Source of the DNA: Volvox africanus
Taxonomy: Eukaryota; Chlorophyta; Chlorophyceae; Chlamydomonadales; Volvocaceae
Length of the DNA stretch: 64,000 nucleotides
Reading direction: 5' to 3'
Assembly (NCBI GenBank): GCA_030268105.1
Contig: BSDZ01000003.1
Span: forward strand, 3,906,001 to 3,970,000
Part shown: positions 24,292 to 36,918 of the stretch, in pieces
How the letters are laid out: each line of letters opens with the position of its first letter
How positions within the stretch are numbered: position 1 is the first letter of the stretch
Position numbers and translations under genes: made by a program
Notes under the pieces: generated by a model
Told to the model about the DNA's origin: nothing
Seen by the model: the letters and a program-made list of their open reading frames with translations, nothing else
Databases searched by the model: none

Positions 24292-26049
24292 ATGCCGACT
24301 TCTCCGAAATCAGTGCTTTTCCCCGGTTCAGCACCCACCACCGGCATCCAGCGTGTGTGTATCCATGTGTGTTAGAGAAGACACAGAGAGAGTTTGGGTT
24401 AGTAAGTTCATGTTCTTGTAAGTTTAGTACGGACATCTTGTGGCGTCTACGTGGACGTGTTGTTCGATTTATAACGAAGAAGGATTGTTGGATGGTGCTT
24501 TGTTGCCGTACCCTGCCTATGAGTCTCATTTCCAGGTCTATTTATTTGAATGCTGCCATGAACCTGAACCAGTAGTTATAAGCGACTGCCAGCGCCTTCA
24601 TCTGTTCAGAAGCCCTCCACTAGCGATTTCCGGTAGTCCGCATCCAATTGTTCAGTCCGTCTTGTTCAAATGGAAGGTCTCAGGAGAGGATGCTCGTGCG
24701 AGCTGCATCTCATGGTACCTCCGGCCAAGGATATATTTTGCAGAGCAACCCGGCCCAAATGCATAGCTGAAACTGAGTTCCTTCAACTTGCGTCCACCTC
24801 GTGAAACCCATACCATGCAGTCTACCCACTCCCCATCCCAAGCTCATCTCCCAACGGCTCACAAGTCGTTGTTTGCTTTGCTCCTCTGAGCTGTGGCAGC
24901 TGTCACTTGGAACACGCTGGAACTGATCAGGTGTGGTCATATCCTTGCGCCAAGCCTGGCAACAATTGGCTTGATGGGCAGGCAAGGGCAGGCTGTCTGT
25001 CTATGAGACGTCAGTCACAAGGCTTAAAGCCCGCTGGTACACATGTGGCCATCTGTATCTTCGCGCAGCCTTGAAGAGCCAACTCCTTATGTGTGTAAAC
25101 ATGCAGCTTTTCCCGGGTGGCTCTGACCCCTCCCCCTCCCCTTGCTGAGTCAGGCATCAGCTAATGCAGGCTGGGGCCTTATGCCGTTACATTATGTTGA
25201 CTAAAATAAATTCAAGTCGTCTTGCAAGCTGGAGTCCATCAGAACTGAAAACAGCAGTAAAACCACGAAGCTCTTACCACGTGAACGGCCAAACTAGAAC
25301 GACCTCATTTGTTGGTAAACCCAGTCCATAACAGCACCTACACAGGGGGCGTATCCTTTATACGCACTCACGCCGTCTAATAAGCAGGGCACCTGATACA
25401 CCGCCTGGGGCTGGACACACCGCTGTAGATAAACACACACACACACACACATATACATATATACATATATACATGTTGAAGTCAGCAAAGCGCCCGGCCC
25501 CTCATGGGCCGTATTACTTGCTCTGACATTCTTTCGTATATGAGTGTTGCTCACATTCCAACAATACAAACATACATATATATACATATATATAGGGTTT
25601 AAAACCCTATATAAAACCATATATATATATATATATATGTGCCCGCACTACACAGGGGTTGTCGGTTGGGTCACATTCACGGTACCCTGCTGCGAAAACA
25701 ATCCTGTGAGAAAGCCATGAGAGTGCCGGGGGACAGGGCAGTTTGGTGTTCAGTGTCGAAATGAATATCGATGCTTTAAACGTTAGCAGCTATAATCCTG
25801 TGCGCACGCCATGAGGAGGGAGTTGGACAGGACACGAACCAAGCAAGAATCAGGCGATGTCAAGGACAGTCGAAACACCTCACCATCTGCAACAAACGAC
25901 CAGGACGCGCGCGTTTATATGTGTAGTATTGACGAAGCGTCAGCTCACGTGTGTGCTATAGGAATAACTTATTCGAGCCGGGTTGCCAACCGAACGCTTC
26001 CCCCTTTCCTTCCGTTTTCCTTCTTTTTAGTTGAGGAAGTCTAAAAGTA
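24292..26049. other. Unassigned region with microsatellites
   Basis: This is the right flank of CACTA-1 and is not duplicated elsewhere in the window. No gene is recognised. Simple repeats include (CA)n near 25434-25452, TATACA/ATATAC tracts near 25453-25475, and a TA-rich block at about 25565-25640 that contains the palindrome AGGGTTTAAAACCCT. Confidence 0.4.
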
Positions 26050-26275
26050 GTATTGGCGCTCACCGCCGCTCCTGACGCCTCTCCACCTTTGCTAAAAGGA
26101 AGAAGCTGTGTCGCCATGCTGTGCTTGACGATCTACATAGGCCTTCTTCAATACCGCGGGAGACTTGAATGCTTTATATGGGATTTTGTTAAATAGGAGC
26201 AATCATTTATTGTAATGCTTCAAGAAGTGCAAGCAAGTGGTAGACCGATGCTTTTGTCTGTCCTGCCCTGCCTCC
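26050..26275. repeat. Dispersed repeat, second copy at 61010-61240
   Basis: Both copies share GCTGTGTCGCCATGCTGTGCTTGA-like sequence, CGCGGGAGACTTGAA and TGTCTGTCCTGCCCTGCCTCCG. In both cases it stands next to a gypsy fragment. The nature of the sequence is unknown. Confidence 0.6.
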
Positions 26276-26284
26276 GGTCCACCC

Positions 26285-26902
26285 CCCTATGTACCAGCTG
26301 CAAACACGTTTGCTAAATCCTTTGTGTCCCGTCTGACAGATGCTAAGGCTTGCCTGGAAGCCGCACAGCAAAGGGCTATGGACTATGAAAACAAGTCCAA
26401 GAAGGATGGCATCTTCACCAAGGGCCAGCTGGTTATGTCGAGCACGAAACATCTGCGCTCCCTGGTCAATGGATCCCATAAGTTATTACCACCCATTGTG
26501 GGGCCTTATCCTGTAGTGCGTATGGTAGGCTCGGTGGCTGTAGAGTTGCAGCTCCCATCTGACCTACGCATTCACCCCACATTCCATGTCTCTCTCATAC
26601 GCCCATACCGGGCTACTCTGCCTGAGGCTAACACAAGCATCCCCCCTGTTTAGGAAGCCAGTCCCTCTACCTGGTTACCAGGCAAGCAGACCCTGTATGC
26701 TGTCGAACGTGTCCTAGATTAATGTGCACGACATGTTGGCAAGGGTAAGTGCAAGTGCAACGTGCATGAGTACCTGGTTAAGTGGTCTGGGTATTCATCT
26801 GAGCACAATAGCTGGGAACTGGCACGTAACTTCACCCCTGACTTGAAACCCATGCTTGATGGAGCTAAGCTACGGGTACAGACTAAGGAGGGCTTTCTCT
26901 GA
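26285..26902 (+). pseudogene. Gypsy family B pol 3' end with chromodomain, copy B
   Basis: It starts in the post-integrase region (AKSFVSRLTDAKACLEAAQQR) and runs through [13 protein letters not shown]. It has a stop at the same place as copy A, an additional stop just before the chromodomain, then EYLVKWSGYSSEHNSWE and a terminal TGA at 26900-26902. It extends about 200 bp further 5' than copy A. Confidence 0.85.
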
Positions 26903-27075
26903 TGCTGCCCTACCTCAACCTGACTATTGTTGTATCTCTGTTGTGTCGTCCTACGAAGGCCCGATCGGAAGGATGACCATCTGTGGTCCAGGACCCTTCA
27001 CACTACCCGTAGATACCCCAGGATACTACAACTATTTTCTTCTCATGCATCGGGACGCTGCATCTAGAGGGGGAA

Positions 27076-27697
27076 TGTATCCTTAATGCATTTTAGTAAA
27101 TGCTTAAGAGATAATAATAATCTGATTATTGTTAACAATCATAATTTAACTAACTACCCATTTAAGGTAATGGAGGCATTACCTTAAGCATTACCCCAAT
27201 TAAACTGTTTGTAAATGATTCATAATCCCATTCCAAAACGGGATTACAGACTTAGCCTCAACCACCAACCGCCATTACTAACCACCCTCCCGAAATACCG
27301 AACCTGTCGGTAGTCCAATATAACTCTCCATCGAGCTTTCTTGAAGAGCCTGCACGTCATTTAACTGCATGCCTTTACTGCTGATATATCGCTGCTCTTC
27401 GTTTAATGCTCGCTGATCGGAACTGAGTTTTTCACCCCGGAAGTCTATTTTATTGGTATAACTACCAAGGTTAACCTGTATGGACTGGGCCTTTTACCGA
27501 CTGAATGGTAAAAGGTGGAACACCTGGTTTCTGGTTCACTGATTTTCCAGTTGTTGGAGTGACTTCTGAAGGTCACGCCCGGTTCGAGGTCCTACAGCAT
27601 CCCAAGTGCGACTTGGTCTTTGATGCTACATAATCGGGCTCTGGCACAACTACCGGTATCTTTTGATACCACCCTTCATTGGGTTCCCTATACAACA
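27076..27697 (+). repeat. LTR of gypsy family B, fuller copy
   Basis: Preceded by the purine tract AGAGGGGGAA, it starts TGTATCC and ends TATACAACA. No partner 5' LTR is found in the window, so the 5' end of the family-B element is missing. Confidence 0.6.
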
Positions 27698-27721
27698 CCG
27701 TCCTGGCCTGATGAGGTCCAT

Positions 27722-28530
27722 TGTTGTACCTCTCCTTCGTGTTTGCTCATGAGTATCTGCGCGTCTGAAGACTTTCGATACCGATGTGCGAGCACTTGCA
27801 AGTACAGCAAGGCAATCGAGAGCAAACAAAGACAGCGGAAGACTTCAAGAGAAGAAGAGATATAACTTACAACAATACAGACCGAAGCGATGCAATGGAT
27901 GTAATCGCCGTCAGCGCCGGAAGCAAGCAATCATCACGCGGCGGTGACAAGCGAAGTTCAGGCTTAGCTCGGGCTAAGTATGAGAGCGATTAGCAATAAT
28001 AATATTGAACACAGAAGTGTTCTCCGGTATCAAAATGTCTTGCTTTACTTAGCCGTCCTCGCATCTGTTATACTCGCAGCATCACTACGCCGTACAACTC
28101 ACACTAGGAGGCCGATCCTAAATTTGACAACCCTACTGCGCATAGGCGATGTTCATGTATAACAACCGATAAGCCTTTCCGGCATTCGCATGATGCAAGG
28201 GTCCGAATAACGATATTCGGTTGCAAGGCATGTATCGTGACGAGTGCGGCTTTCCCGACGTATGCCATAATGATGTAATATTATATCAAATAATATTACT
28301 CATCGCTCCATAGTATGAGCATAATGCGCTTCTCAATTATTCGGGATTTCATGCATGTTAGGCGGATCAGCCATGATGCAATGGGATATGTCGCGATGTA
28401 TAATGGTAACATGCCAAACATATATAAATGTATGCAAATACATTTATGTTCATGCAAGTTCATTCATATTCATCAATCATTCATCAAGTCAGCACATCAC
28501 CTTGTAGCGTCGCATTGACCTAGCACAACA
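27722..28530 (-). repeat. Solo LTR of the 824-bp family
   Basis: It runs from TGTTGTACCTC to TAGCACAACA and is 809 bp long. A 5-bp duplication TCCAT flanks it (27717-27721 and 28531-28535). Copy A at about 17120 has the empty site with a single TCCAT. This is the product of recombination between the two LTRs of a former full element. It is moderately diverged from the G1-G3 LTRs. Confidence 0.9.
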
Positions 28531-31500
28531 TCCATCTCGTCACGACGCCACTTCATTCGCAGGCAGGGCGTACATAAACGAAATAAAGAAAGGATTACGA
28601 ATAACAGATGGATAGAACAAGAGGACCTCTAAAATGGACGGAATGGAATCAGCCCCGCCCAACAGCAGATGCAGATAGATTGGTGGATGTGTGTAAATAT
28701 CAAGAACCAACTCCTAAGCCAGCCATAAGCAAGCAAAAACGAGCATCCATGCTATTATGAATATGAAGTATATATAGTATAAGTATAAGTATATATATAG
28801 TATAGTATAAGTATAAGTATATATACACACACATACATATATACATATATATGCAGGTATGTATATGAATAGATTGATAACAAATGTGATTGGAAAAATA
28901 AAAAAAAGGAAAGCAGCCGCTGCTGGTCTAAAAGCCAACATCTAGCTAGCTAGCTAGCTAGCTACGTACACGCATCTATGTCCCCATCTATCTATCTGTT
29001 ATTAGTTGCCAATGCAAAACCAGCTCGCACGGCCTCCGTCTGATCATATATGCATGTATATCATAATGTGGCATATGGCATGCAGGGTGAGGCAGGCACG
29101 CTCAATAATTATCTGCATGCTTCTTCAGTCCACTATAACAAGGAATCCGTGCGTTAGCTCGCATTAGGCTCTCGTTAGGGACCCCTAACACAAGCCTAAC
29201 ACAAGCTTAACGCGAACTAACGCGAGCTAACGCAAAGCCTAACGCAAATCAAACGCATTGCATTATTGTTTGCGTATTGCTAACGCAATCCTAACGCACC
29301 TAACGCAATCACAAATAAACTTTTTTGGGAGGGAATGAAAATGTTTGCATTTACTTTGCGTTAGCTAATGCAACCTAACGCGAACTTATGCAATGTCAAA
29401 CGCACCCACATAGATTCTAAGGTGTGCGTTAGGTCTAACACAACGCAAGCGTTAGAGACCCATACGCAAGCAAAAATAGCGTGCATGGAAGTTAACGCAC
29501 TTAAAGTTCTCTAACGGACAATATACGCACGCCTAACACGCATTAATGCGCATTAACACATGCTTGCGTATGCTGCGAATAATGCGTACACAGCTAGCAG
29601 TTGTGGGTTGCGTAAAAGTTTTATACACATATAACGAACATATTCGCACGCTTTTGCAAGGTCTTACGCGTGCGATAGTAACATTCGCGCCACTTTCGCT
29701 TTGCATACGAGGCAGCCTCGCATTCTTGCTCACTGTAACTACTTTTGGTCGTTCTGGTTATTTCTTTACTGTTTCAGTTATCATTCCTGTTATTGTTTGC
29801 TGTTTTGCCCACCCGCTGCAGAATTATTTTTGTGTGTACGAAACTATCCTGTCATAATGTACGTAGCTGTTATGAAGAATATAAATAGGATTTCAGTTTT
29901 GATAGATGAAGATATTTCAGGCAATAATTTACAGCTCATTATTCGGAAAGCATCCAGGTATGCAGCCATTGATGAGTGACTACCCATTAATTCAACGAAA
30001 CAATCAAATTTCTACACATCCAATCCTGCCAATCAAATTTTGTTTATGAGTTAAATAATCATTTGTACCATGCACCAATCATTTCAATCATCATTAGGTA
30101 CATACATCCTAGCTTCATCTGCCAACGCACATTTAGCAGCCCCCTCTAACATAAGCTTAGAAACAAACATGATAGATGTTAGTTCTATCTAATCGTCTTC
30201 TATTTCACTATCGTCGTTGTCGTCGTCCTCTCGCGCATTGGTGGCATCATCCTGCTCGTCCTCACTCCTCTCGTCCTTGCTCACCTCCTCCTCAAGCAAC
30301 TCCTGAAAAGTTCAGAAAAGGAAAATTATACTTATTTACATGCATATATATAAAGGTAAATTAAGCCGACACGACCCAGAAATTCTCATTTTCGGTTACG
30401 ATATTTTTAATCATGTCAAGAATGGGCAGTGCTTCTATACTATGTACTATGGTACTATGTATGTGGACACTTTGTTACCTGTTTCTTCTTACTCCCTGAG
30501 CTCCCACGTTGAAGTCGTGCCCGTGTACATCGCACATCTTCCGAAGCACTCTTGACCTGTACCAGTCGAAACAACACATATTAGAATTATACATTCATAC
30601 AAGCAGGAAAATAAGACAACAAGCTGAACTCAGGAAATATACCTTCTTTCGCTGGTGATCGTAACTGTCATTATTGTGGTCACCGTCCGTAGACTTGTCT
30701 TCCACCGGCACCTGCTGGTCCAAAATACGTGAAGGGACTAGGTAGTGATAACAAATATAATTAAAAAGTAATTAATGTCGGGCCTCAATATATTGTACCT
30801 TTCTTTTGATGCCCGTGCTTGTCCGTCTCACTTTAGTGGATGGCCGCACATCCACTGGATGGCCGTTATCGTTCGTTACCTTCAAGGGCCACCGTTAACA
30901 TACATATATGATTTTAGAAATTATAAGCTTACATTTTCTATTTAAAAAGAGAAAAACAAATGGACATTTGCCACATCAAATCACAAAGCACGCAGCAAAT
31001 TAAAAAAATAAAAGAATAGAACGAAACATAAAATTACAACTCACTAAAACGGGAAGACAGGATGAATGGGCTGTACCCTTTCGCTGCCGCCTTGCTTGAG
31101 TTTGTAGCATTCCTGCTGGAGTTCCTTGCCTTAGAGGGCTGTGAACTCTTTGCCTACATGAAAAGGAAGTATGCTTGAGGAGAATAGGAACAATTACATA
31201 AAAGGCAGAAAGGAGAAAACAGGTTAAAGGACATTAATGACCTGTACATCCCTGTACATGCAATCCGTAATGTACATCACCCATCCTGCAATAACTTTGC
31301 TAAGCACGCCTGGTAATTTGCACACCCCATCATCCACTCTCTTTACCACTTTTTTTTGGACTAACCTGTCGGCGTCTAGCGGCCTTGTTCTCCTTCTCCT
31401 TCTGATGTATGCGAGCTGCATTGGTAGCCAGCACCATCATCAATGCATCTTCACCATGTGCGGGCTGCTTTTGGCCTTTGCAAGGGCGCCCGTTCTGAGT

Positions 31501-31973
31501 TCCAGGCGGCTCGTCATTTAGGCCGCTTTCCTGCGGGTTGATAGCAATACAGAATTTCGTAAACAAGAAAAAAAATCCTTGCAAAAAATTTTATTCTTTT
31601 ACTAGTTAAAATAAAAACAATTGTTATGCATGAACTGCGACATATTTCCTGCAAACATAGTAAGAAGTACGTACGTACTATTATGGTGGCGAAACAACAG
31701 CAATAATTAAAGTGAAGACATACATAATCACATCTTACCGTAATGCCTTTTGACAACTCCTGTGCACCAAGGCGGCTAAGCTGCTGCACAGGCGCCACCT
31801 ACTGGGCCACAAGCTTGCCATCCTCATCCTCAGAGTCAAAAAGCTAAACTGAAACTTCACTGATTGATTTTGCGCCAGCTGCATCAGGAAGAGCTGCTCA
31901 AAATCTACCGCTGACAGATTTATCTCAGCCTCAATACACCTCTTTTCTTCATTAGGACAACAAACCAGCAGTT

Positions 31974-32797
31974 TGTTGTACCTCTCGTTCGCGTTTGCTC
32001 ATAAGTATCTGCACGTCTGGAGACTATCGACACCGATGCGCGAGCACTTGCAAGTACAGCAAGGCAAGCGAGAGCAAACAGAGACAGCGGAAGACTTCAA
32101 GACGAAGAGAGATATAACTTACGGTCTTACAGATCGGAATGATGCAATGGACGAAATCGCCGTCAGCGCCGGAAGCAAGCAATCATCACGCGGCGGTGAT
32201 TAGCGAAGTTCAGGCTTAGCTCGGGCTAAGTAGAATATAGTATAGCAATAGTAATGTAGAACACACAAGTGTTCTACGGTATCGAATGTCTCGTCTAGCT
32301 TAGCCGTCCTCGCATCTGTTATACTCGCAGCATCGCAATGCCGTACGATTCACATCAGGAGGCCGATCCTAGATGTGACAACCCTACTGCGTATAGGCGA
32401 TGTCTACGCATAACAACGTATAAGCCTTTCCGGCATTCGCATGATGCAAGGGTCCGGATATCGATATCCGGTTGCAAGGCATGTATCGCGACGAGTGCGG
32501 CGCTCTCAACGTGTGCTTAAATGAAGTAATATTATATCAGATAATATTACTTATCGTTTCGTGGCATGAGCATAATGCGCACTTCAATGATTCGGTCATT
32601 CATGCATGCTAGGCGGATTTGCCATGATGCGATGTCGCGATGGATAATGATAACATGCCAGATGCATATATAAATGTATGCGAATACATTTATATCATGC
32701 AGATTCATTCATATGTAATGCGTTCATCACAAAAGCACTTCGCCTCGTAGGGTCGTGTCGACCTACGCGTCGGCGGGAAATGAACCGTAGCACAACA
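31974..32797 (-). repeat. G1 3' LTR
   Basis: 824 bp. On the coding strand it starts TGTTGTGCTACGG and ends GAGAGGTACAACA, with short inverted ends TGTTGT/ACAACA. Confidence 0.95.
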
Positions 32798-32812
32798 ATT
32801 ATCCCCCCTCCC
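32798..32812 (-). other. G1 polypurine tract
   Basis: The coding strand reads GGGAGGGGGGATAAT directly before the 3' LTR, the expected plus-strand primer site. Confidence 0.85.
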
Positions 32813-32991
32813 GTATGCAGCGTCCTCGCTGCATCATACAGCATCGACTGCAGGGGTCATTGGGCTTGCGTGGCACGTTTGCGGGCTTCTTCGAGCAGGG
32901 GTTTCATGTCCTGTGAGAAGTTGCGTGCCGGTTCCCATGAGTTGTGCTCGTCGGTATACCCTGTCCACTTAACCAAGTACTCGTGTACTGT

Positions 32992-35900
32992 TCACTTACG
33001 TCGGTGTCGGCCCACACGACGCGCGCGATAATCTAACACCCGCTCCACATCGTAAAACTTCTGTTTACCAGCGATCCAGGTCTCGGGAACTGGTTCGATC
33101 GCTGCGGGGGCGTTAGAAGGCTCAGGGACGGGTTCCGTACCACGATACGGACGAACAAGCGATACGTGAAACGTGGGGTGAATGGTCATGTCAGCGGGCA
33201 ATGCAAGCTCCACAGCCACATTCCCAACCATGCGCATGACAGGATACGGACCAATCCAGCGGGGTAAAAGTTTTCGGGATCCGTCGGCCAAGGAACGCAA
33301 GTTCTTGGTGCTTAGCAACACGAGTTGCCCTTCCGAAAACGTCACATCCTGCTTAGATTTGTTATAGTATTCCGTCGTTCGTTGCTGCGCCGCGTCCAAA
33401 CACGACTTCGCGTCTGTGATTCGGGACATAAAAGACTTGGCAAAAAGTTTAGCAGCAGGCACGTTCACTTCCAACTCACGCCACACGGGTAGCGCGGGAT
33501 GAAACCCGTAGTTAAGAAAGAACGGACTTTTGCCTGTAGAGCGGTTAACAGCATTGTTAAGCGCGAATTCTGCCGCAGTCAAATACGTATCCCAAACGAG
33601 TGGTGTGCGACCAGCATAATTGCGCAACATATCACCCAACGTGCGGTTTGTGCGTTCGGTTTGACCATCAGTCTGCGGGTGATACGCCGTGCTCAGGTTG
33701 ACGCGCATGCCAACTAGTTTGCAGAGCGCTTCCCAAAACTTAGACGTGAACTGTCCACCGCGGTCCGAGATCACATTTTTGGGAATCCCGTGTAACCGAA
33801 CCACATTATCGAAAAACAAACGTGCGGTTTGCTCAGCCGTGCAGGATGACGTGCATGGTGCTAGGTGAACCATCTTAGTCAGACGATCAACCATTACGAA
33901 CACCGCATCGTATCCCCCCTCAGTTTTGGGCAGCGCGACTACGAAGTCCATGGAAACACTTTCCCAAGGCGCATCAGGGACAGGCAACGGTTGCAACAAC
34001 CCATGGCCCTTACCGGACAAAGCCTTATTGCGCTGGCACAGACTGCATGTCTGGACGAAGTTCGCCGCATCCTTAGCCAAACGAGGCCACCAAAAGGAAC
34101 GTTGCACCAAGTCGATCAATCGCTTGCTACCAGGGTGTCCTGCTAACGGGTCCTCGTGGAACCGCGCAAGGATGTCGTAGCGTAGCGCGTCGTCGTTCGG
34201 AACGACGATTTGCGTAGCTGCACCCTCCGTCCGTAGCCAAAGGCCATTCTGCTTGCGAAGGTTTTCTACATTAGCCGGGTCCGCGAACCAGGCGTCTGCG
34301 TTGTAGGCAACCTTCAACCGCTCCGCGAGGTCCGTCGCGATCGGTACCTCCTCGCTACGCGGCCGCACGACGGGCGCTGCCAAAATTGCAGCGTGTAGCG
34401 ACGGATGTCGACTGAGAGCATCGGCAATATTCAATTTACCAGAAATATACTCCCAGGTGCAGTTGAACCTAGCTAGATATTCCATCCACCTAGCTTGACG
34501 GCGGTTCAACGTCGGAACGCTTTGCAAAAACGTTAGGGGCTTGTGGTCAGTCTTTAAAGTAAACGGGCGTCCCTCGAGGTAACAGCGCCATTCCTTTAAA
34601 GCATGCAGCACGGCCAGAAGCTCCTGTTCCCCGGTGGTGTAGCGAATCTCCGTACCAGAAAACTTCTTACTCGTGAAGGCGATCGGTCGCCCTTCCTGTA
34701 ACAATACAGCGCCGCTTCCAAATATTGAGGCATCAGACACTACCTCAACACGAAATGGCAACGAGTAATCAGGGAATGCAAGGGTGACATCTTCGGCAAT
34801 AATTCGTTTGAGCTCTTCGAATGCCCGCTGGCATTGCGACGTCCACGACTCGAGCGAAACGAAAACGCCTTTGCGAGTTAAGTTAGTAAGCGGGGCCGCA
34901 ATGATGGAATATTTTTCAATGAACTTTCGGAAATAATTGGTCAAGCCAAGGAACTTACGCAGCTCCGTGAGGTTCTGAGGCGCGGGCCAATCGCGAACCA
35001 CGGCGACCTTCCGCGGGTCCATCTTCACACCAGTGGCCGACACAATGTGGCCCAAATATTCCACCTGAGGCTGCGCCCAAAAGCATTTGGCGCGTTTAGC
35101 AAACAATTGCTCCCGCCTCATAACGTCGAGCACGAGCCGCAGATGCTCCAAGTGCTCCTCGCGCGTCTTAGAATATACCAAGATGTCATCCAGGTAGCAA
35201 ACAACGAACCTGTCGATAAACGGCCTAAACATTCGGTCCATAACCGCCTGAAACGTCGCAGGGGCATTAGTCAAACCAAACGATAGGACCGTATACTCAA
35301 AGTGACCGAAGGGCGTCCGAAAAGCGGTTTTCGGGATATCAGAGGCAGCGATGCGAATCTGATTGTAGCCCTGTTGTAGGTCAATTGAGGAAAAATAAGC
35401 CGAGCCCTTCAGCTTATCCAACAGGTCGTCAACGCGTGGCAAAGGGTAGCGATTTTTCACCGTATTCGCATTCAACCCCCGGTAATCAATGCACATGCGC
35501 AAGGTCCCATCCTTCTTACCGACAAACAAAATCGGTGCAGAAAACGGGGATGTGCTGGGGCGTATCATACCCTTCGCGAGCAAATCCGTCACCTGGCGCT
35601 TCACCTCGTCCAGCTCCAATGGACTCAACCTGTACATTGGCCGGGCTGTAGGCTGCGCTCCAGGCATGAGAGGGATTGTGTGATCAACAGGACGCATAGG
35701 TGGTAGGCCAGGGATATCTTTAAAGACGTCCTCATACTGCGACAGTAGGGCCTCAACCTCACGATGTGGAGAAATCTGCGCGGTGGTGACACAACAGCTC
35801 ACCCGCGGCCTTAAAAGCAGTCCGTGGGCACCCTTCCGTAACAAACGGACGGCCTCCTTACGCCCGACTAGCTCTGGTTCGATTCGCGCGGCCATTGCGG

Positions 35901-36918
35901 TCACAGTGAAATTAACCATAGGCACCGCCTCAGTTTCGCCCTCCTTTGGTGTGACATGTTCGAACGACAGGAAAGGTACCTTAATCGACAGAGTACCCTT
36001 GCACATATGCAGGGTTGCGGTCTCCATGTCGATGCGCGCGCGGTACTGTCGTAATGTCGACGACCCCATTATGTACGGTGCAGTCTCTGCTAAGCCCTGC
36101 AGCACGTACGGCCGGGTCACAACACGCAAAGGGCCTATCGATAGGCTAAGGGTAATCCTGCCCACAATGGGATGCTTACCCCCGTCAGCAAGGGTAACCT
36201 GTGGACAATCAGACGACTCTGGGGACAACCCCAGCGCGTTCACCTCTGCGACAGAGATGAAGTCGTCGCTGGCACTGGTGTCAACAAGTGCCTTCAGAGT
36301 ACGGCCATTCAAACCGATCTGAACCACAGGGACACGGTTATCTACGAGCGACTGCCCAGCAGACAACGTCAGTGCACTTAAGGCGGGTCCGTAACCAACG
36401 GCACCCCCATCAGGAGCTTCGTACCAAACGTCAACCGAGTAGGATAGGCGTGGCCACGGAGCCAGCGTACCCTCCCGATCCACACCATTAAACAAAACGG
36501 TGCCCGGCTCGAACCGGTGGACATGCCGCATACCCCTTAACGATGCCTCTGCCTTGCGCCGACAGAAAGCAGGGAGTAAAACACATGCAGCAGTGCCTGG
36601 ATATTGACGCCTACACCTCCTGTATATGGCCAACTGTTCCGACATCTCACGCAGAGACGAGGGGATGAACAAAACGACGTGGTTGGACAGATCGATAGAC
36701 GACAGGGGACGGCGAGGTGTAAACAAATTACACAACGGGTCGAAGCAGAGAAGTCCCGTGCGTCCGTCAAGCGTGATGCGTCGCGCAATGACTCGCTCGA
36801 TGTGTCCAAGTACACAAGGCAACAATGCCTTAACGGCTGGCCGTAAGGATGACCACCGACCACGCGTTAGTTCAGAAAACCCAGGTAGAGCCCCCTCCGC
36901 AGGAACCCGGGCAAGCCC
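32992..36918 (-). CDS. pol: G1 pol polyprotein
   Basis: It is open from just after the gag TAG (36919-36921) in the same frame. No ATG opens it, which supports expression as a Gag-Pol fusion. Domains in order are aspartic protease with [10 protein letters not shown], where the canonical third residue Gly is Ser; reverse transcriptase with [11 protein letters not shown] and the YLDD catalytic box; RNase H ([29 protein letters not shown]); integrase with zinc-binding H...H and CSLCQRNK, then [14 protein letters not shown] and GQTERTN carrying D, D and E; then [14 protein letters not shown]. The chromodomain is cut by TGA at 32992-32994 just before VHEYLVKW. The protease change probably disables processing. 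Confidence 0.93.
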   Translation of the reverse strand, partial: GLARVPAEGALPGFSELTRGRWSSLRPAVKALLPCVLGHIERVIARRITLDGRTGLLCFDPLCNLFTPRRPLSSIDLSNHVVLFIPSSLREMSEQLAIYRRCRRQYPGTAACVLLPAFCRRKAEASLRGMRHVHRFEPGTVLFNGVDREGTLAPWPRLSYSVDVWYEAPDGGAVGYGPALSALTLSAGQSLVDNRVPVVQIGLNGRTLKALVDTSASDDFISVAEVNALGLSPESSDCPQVTLADGGKHPIVGRITLSLSIGPLRVVTRPYVLQGLAETAPYIMGSSTLRQYRARIDMETATLHMCKGTLSIKVPFLSFEHVTPKEGETEAVPMVNFTVTAMAARIEPELVGRKEAVRLLRKGAHGLLLRPRVSCCVTTAQISPHREVEALLSQYEDVFKDIPGLPPMRPVDHTIPLMPGAQPTARPMYRLSPLELDEVKRQVTDLLAKGMIRPSTSPFSAPILFVGKKDGTLRMCIDYRGLNANTVKNRYPLPRVDDLLDKLKGSAYFSSIDLQQGYNQIRIAASDIPKTAFRTPFGHFEYTVLSFGLTNAPATFQAVMDRMFRPFIDRFVVCYLDDILVYSKTREEHLEHLRLVLDVMRREQLFAKRAKCFWAQPQVEYLGHIVSATGVKMDPRKVAVVRDWPAPQNLTELRKFLGLTNYFRKFIEKYSIIAAPLTNLTRKGVFVSLESWTSQCQRAFEELKRIIAEDVTLAFPDYSLPFRVEVVSDASIFGSGAVLLQEGRPIAFTSKKFSGTEIRYTTGEQELLAVLHALKEWRCYLEGRPFTLKTDHKPLTFLQSVPTLNRRQARWMEYLARFNCTWEYISGKLNIADALSRHPSLHAAILAAPVVRPRSEEVPIATDLAERLKVAYNADAWFADPANVENLRKQNGLWLRTEGAATQIVVPNDDALRYDILARFHEDPLAGHPGSKRLIDLVQRSFWWPRLAKDAANFVQTCSLCQRNKALSGKGHGLLQPLPVPDAPWESVSMDFVVALPKTEGGYDAVFVMVDRLTKMVHLAPCTSSCTAEQTARLFFDNVVRLHGIPKNVISDRGGQFTSKFWEALCKLVGMRVNLSTAYHPQTDGQTERTNRTLGDMLRNYAGRTPLVWDTYLTAAEFALNNAVNRSTGKSPFFLNYGFHPALPVWRELEVNVPAAKLFAKSFMSRITDAKSCLDAAQQRTTEYYNKSKQDVTFSEGQLVLLSTKNLRSLADGSRKLLPRWIGPYPVMRMVGNVAVELALPADMTIHPTFHVSLVRPYRGTEPVPEPSNAPAAIEPVPETWIAGKQKFYDVERVLDYRARRVGRHRRK

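Noticed and set aside
25565..25640. Palindromic TA-rich block around AGGGTTTAAAACCCT, considered as a telomere relic or hairpin element
   Set aside because: Only one unit each way within a microsatellite; no flanking duplication.
35783..36322. 179-codon frame antisense to pol, present in all three gypsy copies
   Set aside because: It is a codon-structure shadow of the protease region. Changes between copies follow the sense frame.
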